A stretch of 64,000 nt of DNA, taken from Kiritimatiellia bacterium (GTDB lineage: Bacteria > Verrucomicrobiota > Kiritimatiellia > UBA8416 > JABMPJ01). The notes beneath the pieces are model-generated. The model ran no database searches. It was not told the origin of the DNA and saw only the letters and a list, made by a program, of their open reading frames with translations. The translations under genes were made by a program, and so were the position numbers. Shown here one piece after another: positions 1 through 6,849 of the stretch. Location of the stretch: NCBI GenBank assembly GCA_030745755.1, contig JASLOA010000010.1, positions 1 to 64,000 on the forward strand, read 5' to 3'. Every line of letters starts with the position of its first letter. Within the stretch, counting starts at the first letter, position 1.

Positions 1-1
1 A

Positions 2-74
2 AGCCAGCTCTCGGGCTCGAACCGAGGACCTGCTGATTACAAATCAGCTGCTCTGCCAACTGAGCTAAGCTGGC
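2..74 (-). tRNA. tRNA-Thr (UGU)
   Basis: Read on the minus strand, the sequence folds as a full cloverleaf. The acceptor arms GCCAGCT and AGCTGGC pair perfectly (68-74 with 3-9). The D arm is GCTC/GAGC, the anticodon stem is GCTGA/TCAGC, and the T arm is CTCGG/CCGAG with a TTCGAGC loop. The seven-base anticodon loop TTTGTAA places UGU at the anticodon, which decodes ACA (Thr). CCA is not encoded. Confidence 0.93.
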
Positions 75-92
75 GCAAAACGCGCCCGAAGT

Positions 93-251
93 CTACCCTT
101 CGGCCGTGAAATCTTCTGTACCCACGCCGCAGTCCGGACAGACCCAGTCAGCGGGAATATCTTCGAAAGCCGTTCCCGGTGCGATGCCACCATCCGGGTC
201 GCCAAGCTCGGGATCATAGATATAGCCACAAGCATTACATACGTACTTCAT
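93..251 (-). CDS. Rubredoxin
   Basis: A 52-residue protein that should bind one mononuclear Fe(Cys)4 centre and carry single electrons in the cytoplasm. The two knuckles CNACG (about residues 5-9) and CPDCG (about 38-42) supply four cysteines, and the length and the [13 protein letters not shown] segment match classical rubredoxins. The start at 251 is chosen because CAGGAG lies just upstream; an in-frame ATG 48 bases earlier would add an unconserved extension. In anaerobes rubredoxin usually feeds oxygen- or superoxide-detoxifying enzymes, but no such partner lies beside it here; it sits alone between two tRNA genes. Confidence 0.95.
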   Translation of the reverse strand: MKYVCNACGYIYDPELGDPDGGIAPGTAFEDIPADWVCPDCGVGTEDFTAEG

Positions 252-405
252 TGTCGACTCCTGTCGTTGTATTCTCTCTCGTTCAATAAGGAAGCCCATA
301 TGTTATCCACTCCACGGCGAAGCGCAATTTCTTTTTCTGCGTCGTATTTACACTTGCACGTCAATCCCACTGTGGATATTCTACCGCGCTTCTGTTGAAA
401 CCATT

Positions 406-480
406 GCGCCCATCGTCTAGTGGTTAGGACTCAAGGTTTTCATCCTTGCAACCGGAGTTCGATTCTCCGTGGGCGCGCCA
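406..480 (+). tRNA. tRNA-Glu (UUC)
   Basis: A complete cloverleaf with acceptor arms GCGCCCA (406-412) and TGGGCGC (470-476). The anticodon stem CAAGG/CCTTG encloses the loop TTTTCAT, giving anticodon UUC (Glu). The T arm is CGGAG/CTCCG with loop TTCGATT. Discriminator G477 is followed by an encoded CCA (478-480), unlike the tRNA-Thr at the start of the window. Confidence 0.95.
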
Positions 481-582
481 CCTCCGTTGATCGGCCATCG
501 GCCTTCACTCATTCTTCGCCTTGCCCGTTGTCTCCCTTTTTTTGCGCGTGATTTCCTGAGCGCTGCGGCATAGGGTGAACGG

Positions 583-1050
583 ATGAGTCTTGGGGTATGG
601 AGAGCGGGTGAGCGCGACGATACGATGGCGGAACGGGTGAGCGCCGGGGCGGACGCGTTGCAGGATGCGGCATTGGAGGCGCAGCTTGCGAAAGAGCGTC
701 CGGTGCTGGAGCTTCTGGACGCAGAGGATGGTGAACAGTTCATCGACGACTACCAGCGTGCCCTGCATGTGCGCGCCGGGGTTGACTGGAATCAGGTCCG
801 GATCGATGCCCCGTCATCACGGGCACAGCGGCTGAAAGCGCGATTACGCGGGATGCTACTGAACCTGCTCCGTCCTCCCCTGCAATGGTTGACCTTTCGT
901 CAGAGTGCCGTCAACAGCCAGTTGACATCCCTCCTGATGGACGAGCGCCGGCAACGTCTCGCCATGGAAGCACGCCTGCAGGCACAGATCGATGCCCTGC
1001 GCAGCGATTCATCCCCGCACGGCGCGGCACCCGACGCGGAGGAGACGTGA
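583..1050 (+). CDS. Small protein of a glycosyltransferase operon, unknown function
   Basis: I do not recognise a named family. The 155-residue product is charged, with an amphipathic central helix rich in Leu/Arg (about residues 85-110, including NLLRPPLQWLTFRQ) and a predicted coiled coil near the C-terminus. This arginine-rich helix followed by a glutamine/asparagine stretch resembles the segment found N-terminal to methyltransferases in O-antigen and exopolysaccharide clusters, but no methyltransferase domain follows. Its TGA overlaps the start of the next glycosyltransferase gene (TGATG), so the two are almost certainly co-translated, which points to cell-surface glycan synthesis. The start is uncertain: ATG 583 and ATG 625 are both possible. 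Confidence 0.6.
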   Translation: MSLGVWRAGERDDTMAERVSAGADALQDAALEAQLAKERPVLELLDAEDGEQFIDDYQRALHVRAGVDWNQVRIDAPSSRAQRLKARLRGMLLNLLRPPLQWLTFRQSAVNSQLTSLLMDERRQRLAMEARLQAQIDALRSDSSPHGAAPDAEET

Positions 1051-2105
1051 TGCGTATTGCGCAGATACTGGCAGGCTACGCCGATGGCGACGCGATCTCC
1101 GAGGAGGCCCGCCTGATGCAACGCCTGCTGCGCGAGCAGGGGCACAGCTGTGAGCTGGTTGCCCCGCGGGCGTCAACATCGCCGCGCTACGCAGACGACT
1201 GCCAGCCACTCTCGGGCTTCAGTGCCGACAATGTCGACCTGCTGATCTTCCACTACTCGACAGCGTCAGACGCCACCGCACTCTATCTCGCGGCGGGTTG
1301 CCGTAAGGTCGTGCGCTATCACAACATCACACCCTCCGCTTTCTTCAGGGGCATGGATGATGGGGTTGCGAATCAGCTGGATCGAGCACATGCCCAGCTA
1401 GCCGAGGTGCTGCAGGCGGCTGATGCCGTGTGGAGCGTCTCCGACTACAATGCCGCGGCCTTTGCGAGCAGCCTGACGACACCGGTGGTAACCGTGCCTC
1501 TCTTCTCAGAACCTGTGGCCACACGGGCAGAGCCCGATCCCGGTATGCTGGCGATGTTGGGCGGCGGGCTCATAAACTTCTTTTTCGTGGGGCGCATTGC
1601 ACCGAACAAGAGTATCGAGACACTGATAGAAGCATTTGCCTGGTATTACCGTTGTGTCGATGCCCACAGCCGACTGGTGCTGGCGGGTTCGGAGTGGAGC
1701 TGTCCGCGCTATTTCGCGCTGCTACGGCTTCTGGCAGCGCGGCTCGACCTGTCCAATGTTCTCTTTCTGAAGTTTGTCTCGGACGAGCAACTCGCGGCTT
1801 GCTACGCTTCGGCGCGCCTGTTCGTGTGCGCCAGTCAACATGAAGGATACTGCCTGCCCCTGGTCGATGCGATGCACTACGACGTGCCGGTGCTGGCCAG
1901 CCGCTGTGGCGGCATGCCACAGACGCTGGGACCCGGCGGCGTCCTGCTGGATGAGGCCACACCGCGGCAATGGTGCAGCGCCATGCATCTGCTGGCATCC
2001 GACGACACATTGCGAGCGCGAGTGCTGGCAGGACAACAGCAACGGCTGGCTGAACTGGCGGCACCTCGAGCGGAAGAGCTGGCGGCACTGGTCGCCGGGG
2101 CGTAG
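1050..2105 (+). CDS. Glycosyltransferase, GT4-like (GT-B fold)
   Basis: A 351-residue protein with the two-domain GT-B layout. The N-terminal half (about 1-165) begins MRIAQILAGYADGDAISEEA, the usual acceptor-side Rossmann start. The C-terminal half has FFVGRIAPNKSIETLIEAF and SQHEGYCLPLVDAM, the nucleotide-sugar-binding EX7E-type region of retaining GT4 enzymes. It probably transfers a sugar during surface polysaccharide or glycolipid assembly; the sugar and acceptor cannot be read from the sequence. The start at 1050 overlaps the stop of the upstream gene by one base, and that coupling supports it over the longer upstream frame. Confidence 0.85.
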   Translation: MRIAQILAGYADGDAISEEARLMQRLLREQGHSCELVAPRASTSPRYADDCQPLSGFSADNVDLLIFHYSTASDATALYLAAGCRKVVRYHNITPSAFFRGMDDGVANQLDRAHAQLAEVLQAADAVWSVSDYNAAAFASSLTTPVVTVPLFSEPVATRAEPDPGMLAMLGGGLINFFFVGRIAPNKSIETLIEAFAWYYRCVDAHSRLVLAGSEWSCPRYFALLRLLAARLDLSNVLFLKFVSDEQLAACYASARLFVCASQHEGYCLPLVDAMHYDVPVLASRCGGMPQTLGPGGVLLDEATPRQWCSAMHLLASDDTLRARVLAGQQQRLAELAAPRAEELAALVAGA

Positions 2106-2193
2106 AGACGCCCTTTTTCCTTGCTTCAAACCGACCACATATGAAGAATGTCCCCTCTTTTTCAGGGAATACGAGAACAAGCCAAGGAGTACT

Positions 2194-3402
2194 ATGAGCG
2201 CACCTAAGAAACAGAACATGTTGATCGCCCAGAGTGGCGGTCCCTCTATGGTTATTAACCAGAGCCTGGTCGGCGCGGTGATTGAAGCCAAGAAGCAGGC
2301 ACAGATTGGCAAGATCTTCGGATCGCTGCACGGCATCAAAGGCATCCTTGAAGAAGACTTGATCGACCTTCGCAAGGAGTCGGCATCCTCGCTCGAAGCC
2401 GTCGCCGCCACGCCGTCGTCCGGACTCGGCACGGTCCGCCAGAAGCCGACCGCCGAGGATTGCACGCGCATCTTCGAGATCCTGCGCGACCACAACGTGG
2501 GTTACTTCTTCTACATCGGCGGCAACGACTCTTGCGAAACCGTTCACATCATCAACCAGGAAGCCATCAAAGCGAAGCACCCGATCCATTGCTTCCATAT
2601 CCCCAAGACCATCGACAACGATCTGCGCTCGAACGACCACACGCCCGGCTTCGGTAGCGCCGGCCGTTTCGTGGCCCAGGCCCTGCAGGGCGTCAACCTC
2701 GACAACCGCGCGCTGCCCGGCGTGCACATCTCGGTCATCATGGGACGCCATGCCGGCTTCCTCACCGCTGCCGCCGCACTCGGCCGCGTCTACGAGGATG
2801 ACGGTCCGCACCTGATCTACCTGCCGGAGCGCCCGTTCAGCATGCCCCGCTTCATCAAAGACGTGAAAGCGGTCTACAAGAAGTACGGTCGATGCCTGAT
2901 CGCCGTGTCCGAAGGTATCGCCGATAGCAGGGGCCAGGCCATCGCGGCAAAGTTCAGCAAGGAAGTCGACTCGCACGGCAACGTGCAGCTCAGCGGAACC
3001 GGCGCCCTCGGCGACCTGCTGGCCAACGAGATCAAGGCCCGCACCACGATCTCGCGCGTACGCTCCGATACGTTCGGCTATCTGCAGCGCTCGTTCATGG
3101 GCTGCGTCTCACCGGTCGATGCCAAAGAGGCCCGCGCCGTGGGTTCGGTTGCCGTGAAGACCGCCTGCCAGGGCGTGAAGAGCGGATCGATTGCCATCAA
3201 GCGCAAGCCCGGCAAAGCCTACAAGGTGAACTTCGTGCGCGTCCCGCTCAAGGCCGTCGCCCGCGACGCCCGCGAGATGCCCGCCAAATACATCAACAAG
3301 GCCGGCAACGACGTAACCCAGTCCTTCATCGACTACGCCGCCCCGATCGTGGGCAAGCTGCCCAAGCCCGGTCGCCTCAAGGGCGTGAAGGTCAAGAGAT
3401 AA
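2194..3402 (+). CDS. 6-phosphofructokinase, probably pyrophosphate-dependent
   Basis: A 402-residue cytoplasmic enzyme interconverting fructose 6-phosphate and fructose 1,6-bisphosphate. AAGGAG lies 6 bases before the ATG at 2194. The sequence shows AQSGGPSMVINQS (12-24, phosphoryl-donor loop), GGNDS (109-113), PKTIDNDL (138-145) and MGRHAGFLTAAA. In ATP-dependent enzymes the loop is GGDGS; an Asp in the fourth position, here D112, favours pyrophosphate. The Asp normally in position three is Asn here (N111), a variant I recall from some PPi-PFK-like subgroups. PPi-PFK makes glycolysis reversible and saves ATP, which fits an anaerobe. The 3' end overlaps purM on the other strand by 11 bases. 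Confidence 0.88.
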   Translation: MSAPKKQNMLIAQSGGPSMVINQSLVGAVIEAKKQAQIGKIFGSLHGIKGILEEDLIDLRKESASSLEAVAATPSSGLGTVRQKPTAEDCTRIFEILRDHNVGYFFYIGGNDSCETVHIINQEAIKAKHPIHCFHIPKTIDNDLRSNDHTPGFGSAGRFVAQALQGVNLDNRALPGVHISVIMGRHAGFLTAAAALGRVYEDDGPHLIYLPERPFSMPRFIKDVKAVYKKYGRCLIAVSEGIADSRGQAIAAKFSKEVDSHGNVQLSGTGALGDLLANEIKARTTISRVRSDTFGYLQRSFMGCVSPVDAKEARAVGSVAVKTACQGVKSGSIAIKRKPGKAYKVNFVRVPLKAVARDAREMPAKYINKAGNDVTQSFIDYAAPIVGKLPKPGRLKGVKVKR

Positions 3403-4435
3403 GGCGAACGCGCGGCTTCGCCTTCGTCGCCGCCACCTTGCCGATGATTATGCCCGGCTGCTTGGCGCTCTTGAGGGCTTTGAGCGTGGCCTCGACGTCT
3501 TTCGGGCGCACGATGATCGTGTAGCCGATGCCCATGTTGAAGACGCGGTACATCTCGTCGCGGTCGACCTTGCCCTTCGTGCCGATGAACTCAAAGACGG
3601 GCGGTACTTTCCACGTGGAGCGATCAATGACCACTTCCGTACCTTCGGGTAGAATGCGCGGAATATTGTCGATCAAGCCGCCGCCGGTGATGTGCGCCAT
3701 GCCGCGGATGCGAACGGTCTTCATCACGGCCAGGACGGGCTTGAGATAGCTGCGATGGACCGCCAGCAAGACGTCTGCCACGCTGCGCTTCGTGCCGGGG
3801 AAGGTATCATTGATCTTCAGTTTGGCCTGGTCGAAAATAACCCGCCGCGCCAGTGAGTAGCCGTTCGTATGCAGGCCGGTTGATTTCAGGCCGATGACCA
3901 CATCCTTCGGTCGAATCTGCTCGCCGGTCACCAGCGCCTTGCGCTGGACGCTGCCTACGATTGTCCCGACCAGGTCGTACTCGCCTTCCGGGTAGAGTCC
4001 CGGCATCTCAGCGGTCTCTCCGCCCAGCAGAACACAACCGTTCTCACGACACGCCTTGCACAACCCCTTGACTACATCCTTAAAGACCGGCCCCTTCAGC
4101 TTGGCTGTGCCGAGATAGTCGAGGAAGAACATCGGTGTCGCGCCCTGCACGAGAATGTCATTTGTACAGTGATTGATCAGGCATTGACCGACCGTGTGAT
4201 GCCGGTTGGCCATGACGGCGACGTTGAGCTTGGTGCCGACACCATCGGCACTCGCGACAAGCACGCTGCCCACCGCGGGTGCCTTGAACAAACCGCCGAA
4301 CGATCCGATATTGCTGAGGACGTCCTTCGTCGCCGTCTGCTTCACCATGCGCTTGACCGCGCCCAGGGAGCTCATCATCTCATCAATATCCACGCCCGCT
4401 GCCGCATACGCGGACTTCTTCTTGCCCTTAGCCAT
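3392..4435 (-). CDS. purM: Phosphoribosylformylglycinamidine cyclo-ligase (AIR synthetase)
   Basis: A 347-residue enzyme of de novo purine synthesis that closes FGAM to aminoimidazole ribotide using ATP. Diagnostic segments are YAAAGVDIDEM near the N-terminus, SADGVGTKLNVA (about 63-74), GGETAEMPGLY (about 138-148) and HITGGGLIDNIPRILP (about 248-263), in the order typical of PurM and at normal length. The basic start MAKGKKK is slightly unusual. No strong ribosome-binding site precedes the ATG. The gene is convergent with the phosphofructokinase gene, and the two 3' ends share 11 bases. Upstream lies a 337-base gap with short tandem repeats and a miniature palindromic element. Confidence 0.95.
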   Translation of the reverse strand: MAKGKKKSAYAAAGVDIDEMMSSLGAVKRMVKQTATKDVLSNIGSFGGLFKAPAVGSVLVASADGVGTKLNVAVMANRHHTVGQCLINHCTNDILVQGATPMFFLDYLGTAKLKGPVFKDVVKGLCKACRENGCVLLGGETAEMPGLYPEGEYDLVGTIVGSVQRKALVTGEQIRPKDVVIGLKSTGLHTNGYSLARRVIFDQAKLKINDTFPGTKRSVADVLLAVHRSYLKPVLAVMKTVRIRGMAHITGGGLIDNIPRILPEGTEVVIDRSTWKVPPVFEFIGTKGKVDRDEMYRVFNMGIGYTIIVRPKDVEATLKALKSAKQPGIIIGKVAATKAKPRVRLIS

Positions 4436-4459
4436 CTTGTTCGTTCCCCAGTGCTGTAG

Positions 4460-4496
4460 GTTTCGGGTGTCAGGTTTCGGGTGTCAGGTTTCGGGG
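4460..4496. repeat. Tandem 14-bp repeat, 2.6 copies
   Basis: Two exact copies of GGTTTCGGGTGTCA (4460-4473 and 4474-4487) and a partial third copy (4488-4496) lie directly upstream of purM. With only 2.6 copies and no spacers it is not a CRISPR array; it could be slippage or the remnant of a larger palindromic repeat. Confidence 0.85.
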
Positions 4497-4557
4497 CGAC
4501 CATACACGATCGGTATGGCGGGGTCGATCAAAACAGAAAGAGCGCCCCCCGCGACCT

Positions 4558-4713
4558 GGTGTGCTGTCTTTCAAATGGGGTTTCAGAATACGCGAAGCCT
4601 TGTCATTCAGAGCGAAGCGAGGAATCTCAGACTTATGTCGAGGCAGAGATCCCTCGACTTCGCTCGGGATGACACACGAGTTATGCAGACGTATTTGTGA
4701 GACACAACACTAG
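4558..4713. mobile_element. MITE-like palindromic element, copy A
   Basis: This fills most of the 337-base gap between purM and the response regulator; nothing else is seen in that gap apart from the tandem repeat. The core is an imperfect inverted repeat: TGTCATTCAGAGCGAAGCGA (4601-4620) on the left and TTCGCTCGGGATGACA at about 4659-4674 on the right. Beyond the core, the right flank (GAGTTATGCAGACG ... GACACAACACTAG) matches the left flank of the copy at 52686 read in reverse, and the left flank (CAGAATACGCGAAG) matches that copy's other flank. The element therefore extends well past the palindrome. It encodes no protein. Confidence 0.75.
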
Positions 4714-4772
4714 CGTCGCGGGAGGCTGAGATCACCGCTTCCTGCGACACAAGGTCGCGGGGGAGCCCTCCC

Positions 4773-5144
4773 TTATCCCCCGTGAAACTCGAGGTTACGG
4801 AGAACTTCTTCTTCGTCGAAGGGCTTGATGAGGTAGCCGCAGGCGCCCAGTTCGAACATCTGCTTGATCACCTCACGGTTGGCGTAGGCGGTGCAGAGCA
4901 GAACTTTTGTTGAACGCTTCAAGTTGGCGTTCTTCATAAACCAGATACCGTCCTCGCCAGGCATGCGATAGTCGGCCATCACGATGTCGAAATCGGTCTC
5001 CGATACCTTGGTAACTGCATCCTTGGCATTGTCAACGGTGTGGACCTCGTGCTCGTGTTCTTCCAGCATGTGGCGCAGGGCATCCAGCAAGCTGCGATCA
5101 TCATCCATGATCAGTATGCGCATTTGCTTCTTCTCGTCCGCCAT
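4773..5144 (-). CDS. Orphan CheY-like response regulator
   Basis: A 123-residue stand-alone receiver domain. It shows the acidic pair MDDD near the N-terminus, the phospho-acceptor Asp in DIVMADYRMPGEDG, the Thr/Ala switch position in VLLCTAYA, and the conserved Lys in YLIKPFDEEE. There is no output domain, so it acts by binding partners or by passing phosphate on. The ATG at 5144 follows a strong AAGGAGGT; an upstream in-frame ATG was rejected. No histidine kinase is adjacent. The gene lies between two same-orientation copies of a MITE-like element (4558-4713 and 5189-5345), so its flanks are repeat-derived. Confidence 0.93.
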   Translation of the reverse strand: MADEKKQMRILIMDDDRSLLDALRHMLEEHEHEVHTVDNAKDAVTKVSETDFDIVMADYRMPGEDGIWFMKNANLKRSTKVLLCTAYANREVIKQMFELGACGYLIKPFDEEEVLRNLEFHGG

Positions 5145-5188
5145 AACAGACCTCCTTGTGATGCTGTCCCATTGGTAATGACAGACCG

Positions 5189-5345
5189 CTACTGTCCTGT
5201 CAAATAGACAGGCACTCACAACACATACGTCCTGTCATTCCGACCGAAGCGAGGAATCTCATATCTACGCCTGGGCGGAGATCCCTCGACTTCGCTCGGG
5301 ATGACACATGAATCACACGAACTCAGTTGCAGCACACCACAGTAG
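5189..5345. mobile_element. MITE-like palindromic element, copy B
   Basis: Occupies the gap of about 300 bases between the response regulator and the M20 dipeptidase; no gene is seen there. The left end CTACTGTCCTGT resembles the CTAGTGTCCTGT end of the fullest copy (52686-52867). The core arms are TGTCATTCCGACCGAAGCGA and TTCGCTCGGGATGACA. The right end ACACCACAGTAG resembles the ACAACACTAG end of copy A. It has the same orientation as copy A, and its left end lies 45 bases upstream of the response-regulator start codon. Confidence 0.72.
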
Positions 5346-5447
5346 CGATGAACTACGCAAGTCTGTCCAAGAAGTGTCGCGCATAACAGCTCTGAATTCA
5401 ACCCCATTTTCCCCCAAATCCACTCGACAAGACAGGGGGGATGGTTA

Positions 5448-6839
5448 ATGGTTGATGGCCATATGGCTAGTGATTTGGACAGCGTTTTCGAGCAGGAGCA
5501 GGAACGATTCATCTCGGAATGGATGGAGTTCCTGCGCTTTCCTTCGATCGGTGCGGACCCGGCCCATCACGGTGACTGCGCGGCCTGCGCCGACTGGCTG
5601 ACGACACATTTAGCGACTATGGGGCTGCGAGCTGAAACGCTGGAGACTCCGGGGCTGCCCGCCGTGTACGCCGAACACCTCGTTGATGCGCAGGCCCCGA
5701 CGATTCTCTTCTACGGGCACTACGACGTGCAGCCGGTCGATCCGGTGGACGCGTGGACAACACCCCCCTTCGAACCCACGCTACGCGAGGGGCGGCTCTA
5801 CGCCCGTGGGGCACAGGACGACAAGGGCCAGGCGTTTGCCTTCATCAAGGCGGTCGAAGCCCTGCAGAATACCGACCAGCTCACCCTCAACCTGAAGCTC
5901 GTCATCGAAGGCGAGGAAGAGAGCGGAAGCCGCGGGCTCTCCGCCATGCTTGAGCCGTGGCGCGATCGGCTGGCGGCAGACATCCTGATGGTGGCCGACA
6001 CGGGCACGGTACCTGATGGCACCCCCACGATTGTGATGGGGTTGCGTGGATTGCTGCACGTGGGAGTAACGCTTCAAGGCCCTTCGCACGACCTTCATTC
6101 CGGGCTTCACGGCGGACTGGCGTTGAACCCCGTCACCGAGATCACCCGCCTGCTGGCCACGCTCCTGGCCCCCGATCGCAGTATTGCGGTTGACGGCTTC
6201 TACGACGGTATCCGCAATCCCACGGCTGTCGAACATGCCCTGATCGAGAAGACGCCGTTCGACCCCGCCGCCTACGAGAAGAACGTGGGTATGCCGCCGG
6301 TCGCAGGGGAACCGGAGTATAAGCCGTTGGAACGACTCGGATTCCGTCCGTCCCTCGATATCAACGGCATCAGTGGTGGCAACGCCGACAGCATGAAGAC
6401 GGTCATCCCATCCTCTGCCAGTGCGCGCCTGACGGTGCGCCTGGCGGCGGGACAAGAACCCGATAACTGTCTGCAAGCGATCTGCGACCACCTCACAGCC
6501 CATGCGCCCGAGGCGATGACGTTGACGATTCACGATGCCGGCTCTGCCGGTGCCGGATTCCGCATCGACCCGGAAAGTCCGCCGGTCCAGCTCGCGCGCA
6601 CAGTACTGACCGAACTGACCGACTGCGAACCGGTGTATCACTGGGAAGGCGCTTCCATTCCGATCATTCCGGCCTTGGCCGAAGCCGCCGGAGCGGCACC
6701 ACTGCTTGTCGGCTTCGGGCACGAGGATGATCATGTTCACGCGCCCGACGAATCCTATTCCATTGACCAGTTCCGGCGAGGCTTCGAATACGCCGTTCAC
6801 TTCCTTCGCTCCGCATCGGGGGCCGCCCTCACCCACTAG
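5448..6839 (+). CDS. M20 family dipeptidase
   Basis: A 463-residue di-zinc peptidase, probably cytoplasmic, cleaving dipeptides or similar N-acyl substrates. Metal and catalytic residues are visible in order: H91 and D93 in GHYDVQPVD, D124 in ARGAQDDKGQ, E156/E157 in IEGEEESGS, and a C-terminal His in GFGHEDDHVHAP. The dimerisation (lid) domain lies between about residues 200 and 320. Length and motif order match the M20 dipeptidase group (PRK08201/PepV-like). The ATG at 5448 follows a G-rich GGGGGGATGG; ATG 5463 is an alternative. The next gene, recD2, begins 10 bases after the stop, so the two may be co-transcribed. Confidence 0.92.
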   Translation: MVDGHMASDLDSVFEQEQERFISEWMEFLRFPSIGADPAHHGDCAACADWLTTHLATMGLRAETLETPGLPAVYAEHLVDAQAPTILFYGHYDVQPVDPVDAWTTPPFEPTLREGRLYARGAQDDKGQAFAFIKAVEALQNTDQLTLNLKLVIEGEEESGSRGLSAMLEPWRDRLAADILMVADTGTVPDGTPTIVMGLRGLLHVGVTLQGPSHDLHSGLHGGLALNPVTEITRLLATLLAPDRSIAVDGFYDGIRNPTAVEHALIEKTPFDPAAYEKNVGMPPVAGEPEYKPLERLGFRPSLDINGISGGNADSMKTVIPSSASARLTVRLAAGQEPDNCLQAICDHLTAHAPEAMTLTIHDAGSAGAGFRIDPESPPVQLARTVLTELTDCEPVYHWEGASIPIIPALAEAAGAAPLLVGFGHEDDHVHAPDESYSIDQFRRGFEYAVHFLRSASGAALTH

Positions 6840-6849
6840 TAGCATTGCC

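Noticed and set aside
417..743. Frames overlapping tRNA-Glu and the small surface-glycan gene.
   Set aside because: They include the tRNA itself and lack any protein-family signal.
1570..2976. Long minus-strand open frame opposite the glycosyltransferase and phosphofructokinase genes.
   Set aside because: It runs across two well-supported genes, has no recognisable motif, and long antisense frames are expected in GC-rich codons.
4460..4496. CRISPR or minisatellite-type array.
   Set aside because: Only 2.6 adjoining 14-base units, no spacers, no cas genes.
5216..5512. 98-residue minus-strand frame in the gap before the dipeptidase.
   Set aside because: It is a reading of the MITE-like copy B, giving the IPRFGRNDR-type string common to such repeats.
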